Assembly (NCBI RefSeq): GCF_008704655.1 | Contig: NZ_CP023688.1 | Span: 8,931,001-8,995,000, forward strand | Reading direction: 5' to 3' | Source of the DNA: Streptomyces rimosus | Lineage (GTDB): Bacteria; Actinomycetota; Actinomycetes; Streptomycetales; Streptomycetaceae | Length of the DNA: 64,000 bases | Shown: piece after piece, positions 40,796 to 49,706 of the stretch | Layout of the letters: every line of letters starts with the position of its first letter | Numbering within the stretch: the stretch's first letter is position 1 | Position numbers and translations under genes: made by a program | The notes under the pieces: model-generated | What the model was told of the DNA's origin: nothing | Databases searched by the model: none | Seen by the model: only the letters and a program-made list of their open reading frames with translations

Positions 40796-42031
40796 ATGTA
40801 CGACCACCGCAGACTCGGCCGCGAACTCGGCCTGTTCGGCAGCGATCCGCTGATCGGCTCCGGACTGCCGTACTGGCTGCCCGACGGCGCGACCGTACGG
40901 CACACCCTGGAGGAGTACGTCCGCGACGCCGAACGCCGGGCGGGCTACCAGCACGTGTACTCGCCGGTGCTCGGCAAACGCGAGCTGTACGAGCTGTCCG
41001 GCCACTGGTCGCACTACAACGAGGACATGTTCCCCCCGATGGACCTCGGCGGTGAGCAGGTCGTGCTGCGCCCCAGCCTGTGCCCGCACCACGCGGTGAT
41101 CTACCGCTCCCGGGCGCACAGCTACCGCGAACTGCCCCTGCGGATGGCCGAACTGGGTGGCATGTACCGGGCCGAGCTGTCCGGGGTGCTCGGCGGGCTG
41201 AGCCGCGTACGGGCGATCCAGCTCAACGACGCGCACATCTTCTGCACCCTGGACCAGGCGGCCGACGAGGCGCAGGCCGCCCTCGGCATGATCCGGCGGG
41301 CGTACGAGGCGCTCGGCATCCGGCCGTCCCGCTACCGGCTCTCGCTGCCGGGCCCGGGCGGCAAATACGTCGCCGCACCCGAAATGTGGGAGCGGTCCAC
41401 CACCCTGCTCGCCGAGGTCCTCGACCGCTCCGGACTGCCCTACGAGGAGGGCGAGGGCGAGGCGGCGTTCTACGGGCCGAAGATCGACGTCCAGGTCGCC
41501 GACAGCGCCGGGCGGGAGTCCACCCTGTCCACCGTCCAGATCGACTTCCACCAGCCCGAGCGGTTCGACCTGCACTACATCGGACCCGACGGCGCCCGGC
41601 ACCGCCCGGTCATGGTCCACCGCAGCGTCATCGGCAGCGTGGAGCGCGCCGTCGCCCACCTCATCGAGGAGCACGGCGGCGCCTTCCCCGCCTGGTTCGC
41701 CCCCACCCAGCTGGTGATCCTGCCGATCTCCGACAGCGAGGTGGCCGCTGCCGAGGCCGTCGCCGAGCGCTGCGCCCGCCTCGGGCTGCGCGCCCGGCTC
41801 GCCGGGCCGGAACGCGGCAGCCTGGGCGCCCGCATCCGGGAGGACCGCCGCGTGCCGTACCAAGCCGTCATCGGCGCCAAGGAGGCTGCCGACGGCCACG
41901 TGGCCCTGCGCCTGCGCGACGGGCGCCGGCTCGACCCGCGACCCGCCGACGCCGCGCTGCGCCGGATCGGAGCCCTGGTGGGCGCGCACCGCACCGAACT
42001 GTGGGAGTGCGGCGAAGTGGGCATCTGGTAG
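40796..42031 (+). CDS. Threonyl-tRNA synthetase paralogue lacking TGS and editing domains
   Basis: A 411-residue class II synthetase. The three zinc ligands of ThrRS are kept: C96 (RPSLCPHHAVIY), H147 (LNDAHIF) and H275 (VMVHRSVIG); the C-to-H spacing of 51 equals that of the E. coli enzyme as I remember it. The class II motifs (MYRAELSG, GSVERAVAHLIEE) and the anticodon-binding domain (LVILPISDSEVAAAEAVAER) are present. The protein begins at the catalytic core, so the TGS and N2 editing domains of the normal ~650-residue enzyme are missing. The leader attenuator means it is made when charged tRNA-Thr is scarce, which fits a back-up or inhibitor-resistant enzyme. Confidence 0.9.
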   Translation: MYDHRRLGRELGLFGSDPLIGSGLPYWLPDGATVRHTLEEYVRDAERRAGYQHVYSPVLGKRELYELSGHWSHYNEDMFPPMDLGGEQVVLRPSLCPHHAVIYRSRAHSYRELPLRMAELGGMYRAELSGVLGGLSRVRAIQLNDAHIFCTLDQAADEAQAALGMIRRAYEALGIRPSRYRLSLPGPGGKYVAAPEMWERSTTLLAEVLDRSGLPYEEGEGEAAFYGPKIDVQVADSAGRESTLSTVQIDFHQPERFDLHYIGPDGARHRPVMVHRSVIGSVERAVAHLIEEHGGAFPAWFAPTQLVILPISDSEVAAAEAVAERCARLGLRARLAGPERGSLGARIREDRRVPYQAVIGAKEAADGHVALRLRDGRRLDPRPADAALRRIGALVGAHRTELWECGEVGIW

Positions 42032-42039
42032 GGCGAGTT

Positions 42040-42080
42040 CCGGGCAGGCCGGTGAGGGAGCTGCCTCCCGGCCTGCCCGG
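42040..42080. terminator. Bidirectional terminator between thrS and hydrolase
   Basis: The arms 42040-42052 and 42068-42080 pair perfectly (13 bp), with a further GAGG/CCTC pairing inside. It lies between two convergent genes. Confidence 0.75.
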
Positions 42081-42095
42081 GGCAGGTCTTCGCCC

Positions 42096-42830
42096 CTACT
42101 TCAGGTGCCGCCCGAAGAACCGGTCCCCGTCCTCCGCCTCGAACCACGGGGTGCCGGTGTGCCCGCCCATATTGGCGTGCAGCGTCTTCTCCTTGGTGCC
42201 GAAGGCGTCGAACAGGTCCAGGGCCCGCTGCCTCGGGTTCCCTTCGTCGTCCCACTGCAACAGGAACAGCAGCGGAATGGTGACCTGCCGGGCCTCCTCG
42301 CGCTGGGCCCGGGGCACGTATCCCCCGGCGAAGAAACCGGCGGCCGCGATGCGCGGTTCGGACACCGCCAGCCGGATGCCGACGGCGGTCATCCCCGAGT
42401 ACCCGACCGGGCCGCCGATCCCGGGCAGCGCAAGGAGGGCGTCCAGGGTGGCCCGCCATTCCGGAACCGCCTTTTCGACCAGCGGGCCGACGAAGGACTC
42501 GAAGATCTCGTCCACCGGCTCGCCTGCCGCCAAGGCCCGGCGGAGGTCCGCGCGGGCCTGCTCGTCGGCGGCGGAACGGGGCCGGTCACCGTGGCCGGGG
42601 TGGTCGATGGCGGCCACCGCGTAACCGCGCGCCGCGGAGTGCCGGGCCCTGGCCACCAGCCGGGGCTCGCGCCGGTGCAGGCCGCCGTTGTGGCCGATCA
42701 GGATCAGCGGGGCCGGTGCGGATCCGGGCGTCCACAGGGTGCCGGGGATCTCGCCGAGGGTGAATTCACGGGCGAGGACGCCGCCGTCGAGAGGCTCTTC
42801 GGAAGTGAACCGCAGGGAAGTGACGTGCAT
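42096..42830 (-). CDS. Alpha/beta hydrolase
   Basis: A 244-residue protein. The oxyanion region LILIGHNGGLHRRE, DHPGHGDR, nucleophile elbow GYSGMTAVG and the late GGHTGTPWF with the catalytic His mark a dienelactone-hydrolase/acetyl-esterase-like enzyme. It is cytosolic. The substrate is not predictable. It converges with the thrS paralogue. Confidence 0.8.
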   Translation of the reverse strand: MHVTSLRFTSEEPLDGGVLAREFTLGEIPGTLWTPGSAPAPLILIGHNGGLHRREPRLVARARHSAARGYAVAAIDHPGHGDRPRSAADEQARADLRRALAAGEPVDEIFESFVGPLVEKAVPEWRATLDALLALPGIGGPVGYSGMTAVGIRLAVSEPRIAAAGFFAGGYVPRAQREEARQVTIPLLFLLQWDDEGNPRQRALDLFDAFGTKEKTLHANMGGHTGTPWFEAEDGDRFFGRHLK

Positions 42831-43168
42831 GGTCGTGCCTTTCGGGAGTGCGCTGGAACGGCGCTCCCGGACGACCTATCGCCCGACCGTGACCCCGGAG
42901 GGGAGCACCCATGTCGATACTGCGTTCACGGGTACCACCTCCTCGTTCTTTCGCACGGCCGCCGGAAGGCTAGCAGGGGCGCCGTGGTCGGCCCAACGGG
43001 TTTTCGTGGGGCTCGGGCCGGTTGCGCTCCAGGTGCTGCCGGGTGCGGCAGGTCGGGTCGGCCGTACCGTACCGGCGGAGACCGACGCGTGCGCAGTGAC
43101 GGGAGTGAAGTGTGTGAACATGCCACGGCCCTTGCGCCAGGTGCGCGGCGTGTAGTCGGCTACCGCTC
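42831..43168. other. Intergenic region with a possible 20-residue open frame
   Basis: Divergent region between the hydrolase and amidase genes. It holds the short frame at 42911-42973 and nothing else recognisable. Confidence 0.4.
42911..42973 (+). CDS. Possible short peptide MSILRSRVPPPRSFARPPEG
   Basis: ATG 42911 is preceded by GGAGGGGAG at good spacing, an unusually strong ribosome site for a non-coding region. The 20-residue product is Arg/Pro-rich and of unknown meaning. It could be a leader peptide for the amidase gene 200 bp downstream, or a chance frame. Confidence 0.2.
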   Translation: MSILRSRVPPPRSFARPPEG

Positions 43169-44770
43169 ATGGTGAAAAGGAGAATGGCCGCACTGCTCGC
43201 CGTCCTGGTCACGGGTTCTCTTGTCACGGGCACGCCGGAGTTGCGCGCGGAGGCCGCCGAACCCGGCGGCGGCGCCGCGCCGCCCGCCGGCCCCGCCGCT
43301 GCGCTCGGGGTCGATCTCGACACCGTGACGATCCCGGAGCTGCAGGACCGCATGGCTGACGGTTCCCTGACGTCCTCGGCGCTGACCCGCGCCTATCTGC
43401 ACCGCATCAAGACCGTCGACCCGAAGATCAACTCGGTGCTGCGGACCGATCCGACAGCCCTGCGCCAGGCCGCCGCCAGCGACGCCCGGCACCGGCGCGG
43501 CGACACGCTGGGGCCGCTGGACGGCATCCCCGTCCTGGTCAAGGACAACGTCAACACCCGCGGCCTGCTCTCGACGGCCGGCTCGCTCGCGCTCGCCGGC
43601 AACCCGCCGACCGAGGACGCCACGCTGGTGACCCGGCTGCGCGAGGCCGGCGCGGTGATCCTCGGCAAGACCAATCTCTCGGAGTGGGCCAACTTCCGTT
43701 CCACGAAGCCGACATCGGGGTGGTCGGCGGTGGGCGGGCAGACCCGCAACCCGTACGTACTGGACCGCAACCCGTGCGGGTCCTCCTCCGGTTCGGCCGC
43801 GGCCCTCGCCGCGTCGCTGTCGCAGGTGGCGATCGGCACCGAGACGGACGGCTCGATCGTGTGCCCGGCCGGGATGAACGGGGTGGCCGGTCTCAAGCCC
43901 AGCCTCGGGGTGGTCAGCGGGAACGGCGTGGTGCCGATCTCCGCCGAGCAGGACACCGCGGGGCCGATGGCCCGCAACGTGACCGATGTGGCGCTCACCC
44001 TCGCGGCGCTGAGCGGCGACGGCACACGCCACGCGACCGCCCCGGCGGGCGTGGACGAGGCCGCGCGGGCCGGTGGCCTGCGCGGCAAGCGGATCGGGCT
44101 GTGGCGGCTGCCGGAGCTGGGGCCCGGGGTGGACGCGGTGATGACCCGTACGGCGACGAAGCTGCGGGCGGCGGGTGCCCAGGTCGTCGAGGTGACCCCG
44201 CCGTACCAGAAGCGCCTCGCCGAGCTGGAGTTCCCGGCCCTGCTGAGCGAGTTCCACCGGGACATCGACGCCTACCTCGCCACCCGGAAGGGGCCCCGCG
44301 ACCTCGCCGGGCTCATCGAGTTCACCCGGAGCCACCCGGCCGAGCAGACCTGCTTCCCCGGCCAGGAGCTGTTCGAGCAGGCGCTCGCCGCGCCGCCCAC
44401 CACCGATCCCAAGTACCGGGCGATGCGCGCCGAGCTGAAGGACCTCTCCCGGCGGTCCATCGACGAGACCCTGGCCGCCCACCGGCTGGACGCCATCGCC
44501 GCGCCGACGAACCCGCCCGCCTGGACGACCGACTGCGCACGGGGCGACAACGACGTGATCCCGTCCTCCACGCCCGCGGCCGTGGCCGGCTACCCGTCAC
44601 TGTCGGTGCCGGCCGGTTCCGTGGGCGAGCTGCCCGTCGGCGTGCTCCTGACGGCCGGGAACCACCAGGACGCCGCGCTGCTGTCCCTGGGGGCCGCGGT
44701 GGAACACCGGCTGGATGCTTGGAAGGCGCCGCGTTACCTGCCGACGGTCGGGGGTGGTGGGGGCCGGTGA
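43169..44770 (+). CDS. Secreted amidase (amidase-signature family)
   Basis: A 533-residue protein. A signal peptide (MAALLAVLVTGSLVTGTPEL) precedes the amidase core. The Ser-cisSer-Lys triad is visible: Lys in IPVLVKDNVNT, the Gly/Ser loop CGSSSGSAAALAASL, and the nucleophile Ser in GTETDGSIVCPAG. The C-terminus is helical. It would hydrolyse amide bonds of small peptides or amides outside the cell. Confidence 0.9.
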   Translation: MVKRRMAALLAVLVTGSLVTGTPELRAEAAEPGGGAAPPAGPAAALGVDLDTVTIPELQDRMADGSLTSSALTRAYLHRIKTVDPKINSVLRTDPTALRQAAASDARHRRGDTLGPLDGIPVLVKDNVNTRGLLSTAGSLALAGNPPTEDATLVTRLREAGAVILGKTNLSEWANFRSTKPTSGWSAVGGQTRNPYVLDRNPCGSSSGSAAALAASLSQVAIGTETDGSIVCPAGMNGVAGLKPSLGVVSGNGVVPISAEQDTAGPMARNVTDVALTLAALSGDGTRHATAPAGVDEAARAGGLRGKRIGLWRLPELGPGVDAVMTRTATKLRAAGAQVVEVTPPYQKRLAELEFPALLSEFHRDIDAYLATRKGPRDLAGLIEFTRSHPAEQTCFPGQELFEQALAAPPTTDPKYRAMRAELKDLSRRSIDETLAAHRLDAIAAPTNPPAWTTDCARGDNDVIPSSTPAAVAGYPSLSVPAGSVGELPVGVLLTAGNHQDAALLSLGAAVEHRLDAWKAPRYLPTVGGGGGR

Positions 44771-44789
44771 CTTCGCGGTGAAGTCCGTA

Positions 44790-44827
44790 GGGGTTGCCCC
44801 GCCGCTGCGCAGCGGCGGGGCAACCCC
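44790..44827. terminator. 38-bp perfect palindrome, bidirectional terminator
   Basis: The 17-bp arms (44790-44806 and 44811-44827) and the central GCGC make one uninterrupted perfect palindrome, located between the convergent amidase and SDR genes. Confidence 0.85.
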
Positions 44828-44886
44828 GCCTCGCGGTCAGCCTCCCCCGGAGGCAGCCTGCGCCAGGGCTCCGATGGAGAGGGCCA

Positions 44887-45738
44887 TCAGGCGGACCGGC
44901 TGACGTCGTCGAAGTCGGTCGAGGCCGACAGCTCGGACCAGGCCAGCATCTCGCGGTCGAAGGCGTCGCGTCCGGCCCGGACGAGCCGGAGCGCGTCGGT
45001 GCCGAGCAGCAGGCGCGTCGGCGGCCGGTCGGCCGCCACCATGCGCAGCACCGCGGCCGCGGCCTTGTCCGGGTCGCCCGGCTGGGTTCCGGCGGCGCGG
45101 ATGCGCCAGTCGCGCAGCGGCTCGAACAGCTCGTCGTAGTCGGCGATCACCCGGGGTGTGCGGATCATCGAGCGGCCGGACCAGTCGGTCCGGAAACTGC
45201 CCGGCTCGACGGCGGTGACATGGATGCCGAAATCGGCGACCTCCTTGCCGAGCGTTTCGAGGATGCCCTCCACCGCGAACTTGCTGCCGTGGTAGAAGCC
45301 GAGCCCCGGCATGGTGATCAACCCGCCCATTGAGGTGACGGCGATGATGTGACCGGAACGGCGCTCCCGCATGTGCGGCAGCACGGCCTTGATCACCGCC
45401 ACGGTTCCGAAGACGTTCACCTCGAACTGCCGGCGGAGGTCGTCCATCGACGACTCCTCGAAGAGGCCCTCGTGGCCGTACCCGGCGTTGGCGACGAGTA
45501 CGTCGACCGGGCCCAGGTCGCGCTCGGTCCCGTCCACGACCCTGTGCACCGCGTCATGGTCGGTCACGTCCAGGATGCGGGCGTGCGTGTCGCCGGCGAG
45601 CGCCTCGAAGGCCCGTGCGTCGGCGGGCGTGCGCACCGTGCCCACCACCCGGTGGCCCGCGGCCGCCGCCGTGTGCGCGAGAGCGTGGCCCAGGCCGGTG
45701 CTGACGCCGGTGATCAGGAATGTCTTGGTGTCCGACAC
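44887..45738 (-). CDS. Short-chain dehydrogenase/reductase
   Basis: A 283-residue SDR. The cofactor motif is TGVSTGLGHALA, followed by DVLVANAGYGHEG, catalytic Ser in VTSMGG and FYHGSKFAVEG (Tyr, Lys). The long C-terminal part is typical of the classical SDRs divergently paired with MmyB-type regulators in Streptomyces. GTG 45738 is used, with GGGA upstream. Substrate unknown. Confidence 0.85.
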   Translation of the reverse strand: MSDTKTFLITGVSTGLGHALAHTAAAAGHRVVGTVRTPADARAFEALAGDTHARILDVTDHDAVHRVVDGTERDLGPVDVLVANAGYGHEGLFEESSMDDLRRQFEVNVFGTVAVIKAVLPHMRERRSGHIIAVTSMGGLITMPGLGFYHGSKFAVEGILETLGKEVADFGIHVTAVEPGSFRTDWSGRSMIRTPRVIADYDELFEPLRDWRIRAAGTQPGDPDKAAAAVLRMVAADRPPTRLLLGTDALRLVRAGRDAFDREMLAWSELSASTDFDDVSRSA

Positions 45739-45943
45739 AGGAGTTCCCTTCGTGCGATGCGAACAGAGGCCGACCGGGACGGCTGGGCCCCGGCCGGTCT
45801 CGACGCGTTCCACTTCAGCACCGGAATCGGCTGCCGACCGGCTTCCGAGGGGTCCGCTCCGTCCTGGGGACAGCCGGACCGGGGGACTGGCGGTCCCCCT
45901 TTCGCGGGCCGTCGGCGCGCATTCGGGCCCTATCGTGAACGGC

Positions 45944-46900
45944 ATGGACCGCAACACAGCTCTCGGTGAGTTCCTGCGCTCCCGGCGGGCACGGATCACC
46001 CCGCGCCAGGCGGGCCTGTCCGACGACGGCGGCCATCGGCGCGTGCCGGGACTGCGCCGCGAAGAGATCGCGCAACTGGCGGGCGTGAGCGTCGACTACT
46101 ACGTACGCCTGGAACGCGGACGCCGGCTGAACGTCTCCGAGACCGTGCTGGACGCCATCTCCCGCGCGCTGCGCCTCGACCCCGTCGAACGCACCCACCT
46201 GTTCCAGCTCGCCAAGCCCGCCGCGGGCAGGCCCCGCCGCACGGCGACGCGTCCCCAGCAGGTCCGTCCGGGGCTGCGCGACCTGCTCCGCATCCTTGAG
46301 CACACCCCCGCCCTGGTGCTGGGGCGGCGACTGGACGTCCTCGCGTCCAACCGGATGGCACGTGCGCTGCTCACCGACTTCGACGCGCTGCCGCCCCGCG
46401 AGCGGAACCTGGTGCGGTTCATGTTCTGCGACGAGACCGCCCGCTCGCTGTACACCCACTGGGAGACCCACGCCCAGGACATCGTCGCCTCGCTCCGGCT
46501 CTACGCCGGACGCCACCCCCACGATCCGCTGCTGGCCGAACTCGTCGGCGAACTCTCCATCACGGACGAGGACTTCCGCCGCTGGTGGGCCGACCAGAAC
46601 GTGTACCGGCACACGCACGGCAGCAAACACTTCCACCACCCGGTCGCCGGCCCGCTCACCCTCACCTACGAGTCCCTCACCCTGCCCGCCGATCCGGACC
46701 AGCGGCTGAGTGTCTACACCGCCGAGGCAGGCTCCAGCTCCGAAGAGGCACTTCGGCTCCTGGCCGCATGGACACGGCAGCCCGAGCCCTCGCACGGACA
46801 GCACGCAGATCATTGGACGCCTGCCAACACCCGCCCCACGCGCCGACCGTCTCCGTCCCACAGCGTTCCGCTTCCGCCCCCGCAGCGGCCCCCGTTCTGA
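45944..46900 (+). CDS. XRE/MmyB-type transcriptional regulator
   Basis: A 318-residue protein. An N-terminal helix-turn-helix (GLRREEIAQLAGVSVDYYVR followed by LERGRR) precedes an MmyB-like ligand-binding domain (RDLLRILEHTPALVLGRRLD, LASNRMARALL, FRRWWADQNVY). Such regulators usually control the neighbouring SDR gene, which is divergent here. The gene end overlaps the first CTGACCT repeat. Confidence 0.9.
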   Translation: MDRNTALGEFLRSRRARITPRQAGLSDDGGHRRVPGLRREEIAQLAGVSVDYYVRLERGRRLNVSETVLDAISRALRLDPVERTHLFQLAKPAAGRPRRTATRPQQVRPGLRDLLRILEHTPALVLGRRLDVLASNRMARALLTDFDALPPRERNLVRFMFCDETARSLYTHWETHAQDIVASLRLYAGRHPHDPLLAELVGELSITDEDFRRWWADQNVYRHTHGSKHFHHPVAGPLTLTYESLTLPADPDQRLSVYTAEAGSSSEEALRLLAAWTRQPEPSHGQHADHWTPANTRPTRRPSPSHSVPLPPPQRPPF

Positions 46901-46931
46901 CCTAACTGACCTTACTGACCTCCGCTGACCC
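46897..46931. repeat. CTGACCT iterons, 9-bp period
   Basis: CTGACCT occurs at 46897, 46906 and 46915 (spacer AA, then TA), followed by CTGACCC at 46925. The array lies in the promoter region of the biosynthetic cluster's first gene, about 80 bp before its start, and could be a regulator binding array. Confidence 0.75.
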
Positions 46932-47007
46932 TTCATTAACACCCGGCCCTCGACTGTCATGGAACGCGGCAACCGACCGCCGTGCACGAGACGAGCTGGG
47001 GGATCTG

Positions 47008-48270
47008 ATGGACCGGAGCTATGTCGTGCCCTGGGGCAAGCGGGGCAGCATCTTGGCCGAGGCCGAGGTGGCCGTACTGACGGAACTCATCCACGAGGAC
47101 ACGCCGCTGTCGATGGGCGGCCGGCGGGAACGCTTCGAGCGCTCCTTCGCCGGGACGGTCGGCAGCAAGCACGCGATCTCCGTCACCAGCGGAACGGTCG
47201 CCCTGGAACTGGCGATCCGCATGCTCGACCTGGAGCCCGGCGACGAGGTGATCGCCACCCCGCAGACCTACCAGGCGACCGTGCAGCCGCTGCTCGACTA
47301 CGACGTACGGGTCCGGTTCTGCGACATCGACCCGGACACCCTCAACATCGACGCGTCCGCCGTCGAGGCACTGATCACCCCGCGTACCAAGGCCCTGCTG
47401 CTGGTCCACTACGGCGGCTGCCCGGCCGAGATGGACGCCATCATGGCGCTGGCCCGGCGGCACGGCTTCCTCGTCCTGGAGGACTGCGCGCACGCGCTGG
47501 GGGCCCGCTACCGGGGCCGGGCGCCCGGGTCCCTCGCCGACATCGCCACGTTCAGCTTCCAGAACGCCAAGAACATCACCACCCTCGGCGAGGGCGGCAT
47601 GGTCACCTGCGACCGGGACGACTGGGCCGTACGGCTGGACCGGCTGCGCTCCAACGACATCGACGCCGAGATCGTCCGGTCCGACCTGAGCGACACGGTC
47701 GAGCCGATCGTCCTGCCGTGGATGAAGTACGCCACGCCCGTCTACAGCGACTCGGTACGGCGGCTGCGCCGGGCCGGGACGAACGCGACGATGTCGGAGG
47801 CCGCCGCGGCCGTCGGACAGGTCCAGCTCGGCCGGCTGGCGGCCACCGGCGCCACCCGCCGCGCGATCGCCGCCCGGCTGGACGAGGTGATCTCCCGCTA
47901 CCCGTTCGTACGGCCCCAGTCCGCGCCCGCCCACAGCGAGCACGCGTACCACCTCTACACCTGCTTCGCCGACCGCCAGGAACTGCGCGACCAGCTCGTG
48001 CTGGGTCTCGACCGCAGGGGAGTCGAGATCCAGCTGCGCTACTTCCCGCAGCACCTGCTGCCCGAGTGGCGCCACCGCGGCCACCTGCGCGGCGAGTGCC
48101 CGGTCGCCGAACGCCTGTGGTTCGACCAGCACCTCAACCTGCCGTGCCACCCCCGGCTCACGCCCTCCCAGGTGGACTACCTCGTCGACGCGCTGGACGA
48201 GTCGCTGGCCGAGCTGAACGGCGGCGCCGCGGCCCCGCTGGCGTCGGCCGCGGCGGACCTCGGCCGGTAG
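47008..48270 (+). CDS. DegT/DnrJ/EryC1 aminotransferase, lysine 2-aminotransferase candidate
   Basis: A 420-residue fold-type I PLP enzyme of the DegT family. Landmarks are SVTSGTVALELAI (phosphate loop), VLEDCAHALGA (D159 to the PLP nitrogen) and FSFQNAKNITTLGEGGM with the Schiff-base lysine K188. Known context: NikC and VisA, which remove the alpha-amino group of L-lysine so that it cyclises to piperideine-2-carboxylate, are the enzymes that precede NikD-type oxidases; I recall them as DegT-like but could not check. The gene opens the cluster that also carries a NikD-like oxidase, supporting this role. A sugar aminotransferase is the alternative, but no sugar genes are present. Confidence 0.8.
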   Translation: MDRSYVVPWGKRGSILAEAEVAVLTELIHEDTPLSMGGRRERFERSFAGTVGSKHAISVTSGTVALELAIRMLDLEPGDEVIATPQTYQATVQPLLDYDVRVRFCDIDPDTLNIDASAVEALITPRTKALLLVHYGGCPAEMDAIMALARRHGFLVLEDCAHALGARYRGRAPGSLADIATFSFQNAKNITTLGEGGMVTCDRDDWAVRLDRLRSNDIDAEIVRSDLSDTVEPIVLPWMKYATPVYSDSVRRLRRAGTNATMSEAAAAVGQVQLGRLAATGATRRAIAARLDEVISRYPFVRPQSAPAHSEHAYHLYTCFADRQELRDQLVLGLDRRGVEIQLRYFPQHLLPEWRHRGHLRGECPVAERLWFDQHLNLPCHPRLTPSQVDYLVDALDESLAELNGGAAAPLASAAADLGR

Positions 48271-48304
48271 CGGCGGGGAGCGCGAGGGGGAAGAGGGACG
48301 ACCG

Positions 48305-49369
48305 ATGCCCTGGGAAGAGGCACTGCCGGCCGGGCCGCTGCCCGGGCCGGTGGGCGACGACGTGCGCACCCACCTGCCGGCGCCGCCCCCGGCCCCGCGC
48401 GAGCCGGTGACCGTACGCATCAGCGCGCTGGACCTGTCGGGCTCGCCCCGGCTCGCGGGCTGCGACATGGCGCACGTACGGGCGCTCGCCGAGGCGGACC
48501 CGGCCGGGCTGCCGCCGATCTTCGTGCACCGCGCCACCATGCGGGTGCTCGACGGCGCCCACCGGGTCCAGGCGGCGATCCTGCGCGGCGGGTCCGAGAT
48601 CAGCGCGGAACTCTTCCGCGGTACGGAGCGGGAGGGGTTCGTGCACGCTGTACGGACCAACGCCGCGCACGGGCTGCCGCTGACCACGGCGGACCGCAAG
48701 GCCGCGGCCCGGCGCATCCTGCGGGACTTCCCGTACTGCTCGGACCGGTCGCTGGCCGAGGTCGCCGGGCTGTCCGCGAAGACCATCGCCGCGCTGCGCC
48801 GGCGTTCGAGCGCGGACGCTCCGCAGTTGAACACCGCGCGGCTCGGGCGGGACGGCCGGGTGCGCCCGGCCAGTACGGCCGAGGGACGGCTGCGCGCCGG
48901 GCGGATCCTCCGCGAGAACCCCACGGCCTCCTTGCGGGAGGTCGCACAGCGGGCCGGGATCTCCCTGGGCACCGCGCAGGACGTCAGCCGGCGCCTGCGC
49001 AACGGCCGGGACCTGCTGCCCGTACAGCAGAGCGAGGCCGCCGCTGCCGTCCGGCGGATCGAGGTGCACGGCCGCACCGCCGACGGCGCGGCGGAACCCG
49101 GCACCGTCCACCGGCGCGGCACCCCGCGCGAAGTGGCCCTGGAGCGCCTGCCGTTCCTGCGGCAGGACGTCGCGCTGCGGTCCACGAACACCGGCCGGGC
49201 CCTGCTGCGGCTGCTGATCGCCCAGGAAGCCGTGCTCGCCGACGGCGACCGGCTGGCCGCGGAGGTCCCGCCGCACTGCCTCCCGGCCCTGGCGGAGACG
49301 GCCCGCGCCTGCGGGCGGCTGTGGGCGGAGTTCGCCGAAAGCCTGGCACACCGCGAACAGGCGGAATGA
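48305..49369 (+). CDS. StrR/NovG-like ParB-domain cluster activator
   Basis: A 354-residue protein. An N-terminal ParB-like part (SPRLAGCDMAHVRALAEADP, VHRATMRVLDGAHRVQAAIL, AHGLPLTTADRKAAARRIL) is followed by a helix-turn-helix (RSLAEVAGLSAKTIAALRRR) and a second one (ASLREVAQRAGISLGTAQDV). This is the build of StrR, NovG and Bbr-type pathway activators. It lies as second gene, 34 bp after the aminotransferase, and is likely the positive regulator of the cluster. Its target consensus (GTTCGAct-N11-agTCGAAC) was not found by eye in the window. Confidence 0.85.
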   Translation: MPWEEALPAGPLPGPVGDDVRTHLPAPPPAPREPVTVRISALDLSGSPRLAGCDMAHVRALAEADPAGLPPIFVHRATMRVLDGAHRVQAAILRGGSEISAELFRGTEREGFVHAVRTNAAHGLPLTTADRKAAARRILRDFPYCSDRSLAEVAGLSAKTIAALRRRSSADAPQLNTARLGRDGRVRPASTAEGRLRAGRILRENPTASLREVAQRAGISLGTAQDVSRRLRNGRDLLPVQQSEAAAAVRRIEVHGRTADGAAEPGTVHRRGTPREVALERLPFLRQDVALRSTNTGRALLRLLIAQEAVLADGDRLAAEVPPHCLPALAETARACGRLWAEFAESLAHREQAE

Positions 49370-49466
49370 CGGGGCGGTACGGCGCGGAACCGGGGCGCCG
49401 GCCCGGCGGACGGCACCTGTCGGGCCGCCCGCCCCAAGGAAATCGAAGGCAGCGAAGGAGTCGGTT

Positions 49467-49706
49467 GTGTCCATGAACGATGTCCTGCGGGCCCTGTCGG
49501 ACATAGGGCTGGACGCGGCCCTGCTCGACGAGGCGGGCCCGGACGTCAGGCTGCGTGCCGAACTGGGGCTGGACTCCGTCGAGACGACGGACCTCCAGCT
49601 CGAACTGAAGAAGCGGTTCGGCGTGGAGATCGACCTGTGGGACCAGGAGGACTACACGCTCGGCCGGCTGGCCGAGCGCATCGCCCCCGCGGGGAGCCCG
49701 TCATGA
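49467..49706 (+). CDS. Free-standing acyl/aryl carrier protein
   Basis: A 79-residue carrier. The phosphopantetheine site is S37 in LGLDSVETTDLQLELKKRFG. GTG 49467 has AAGGAG upstream. Its stop overlaps the start of the AMP ligase (ATGA), so the two are made together. It should accept the aryl acid from the ligase and hand it to the ketosynthase. Confidence 0.9.
   Translation: MSMNDVLRALSDIGLDAALLDEAGPDVRLRAELGLDSVETTDLQLELKKRFGVEIDLWDQEDYTLGRLAERIAPAGSPS

Noticed and set aside
44790..44827. The 38-bp perfect palindrome as a mobile-element end or operator
   Set aside because: Its position between two convergent stops and its stem-loop form fit a shared terminator.
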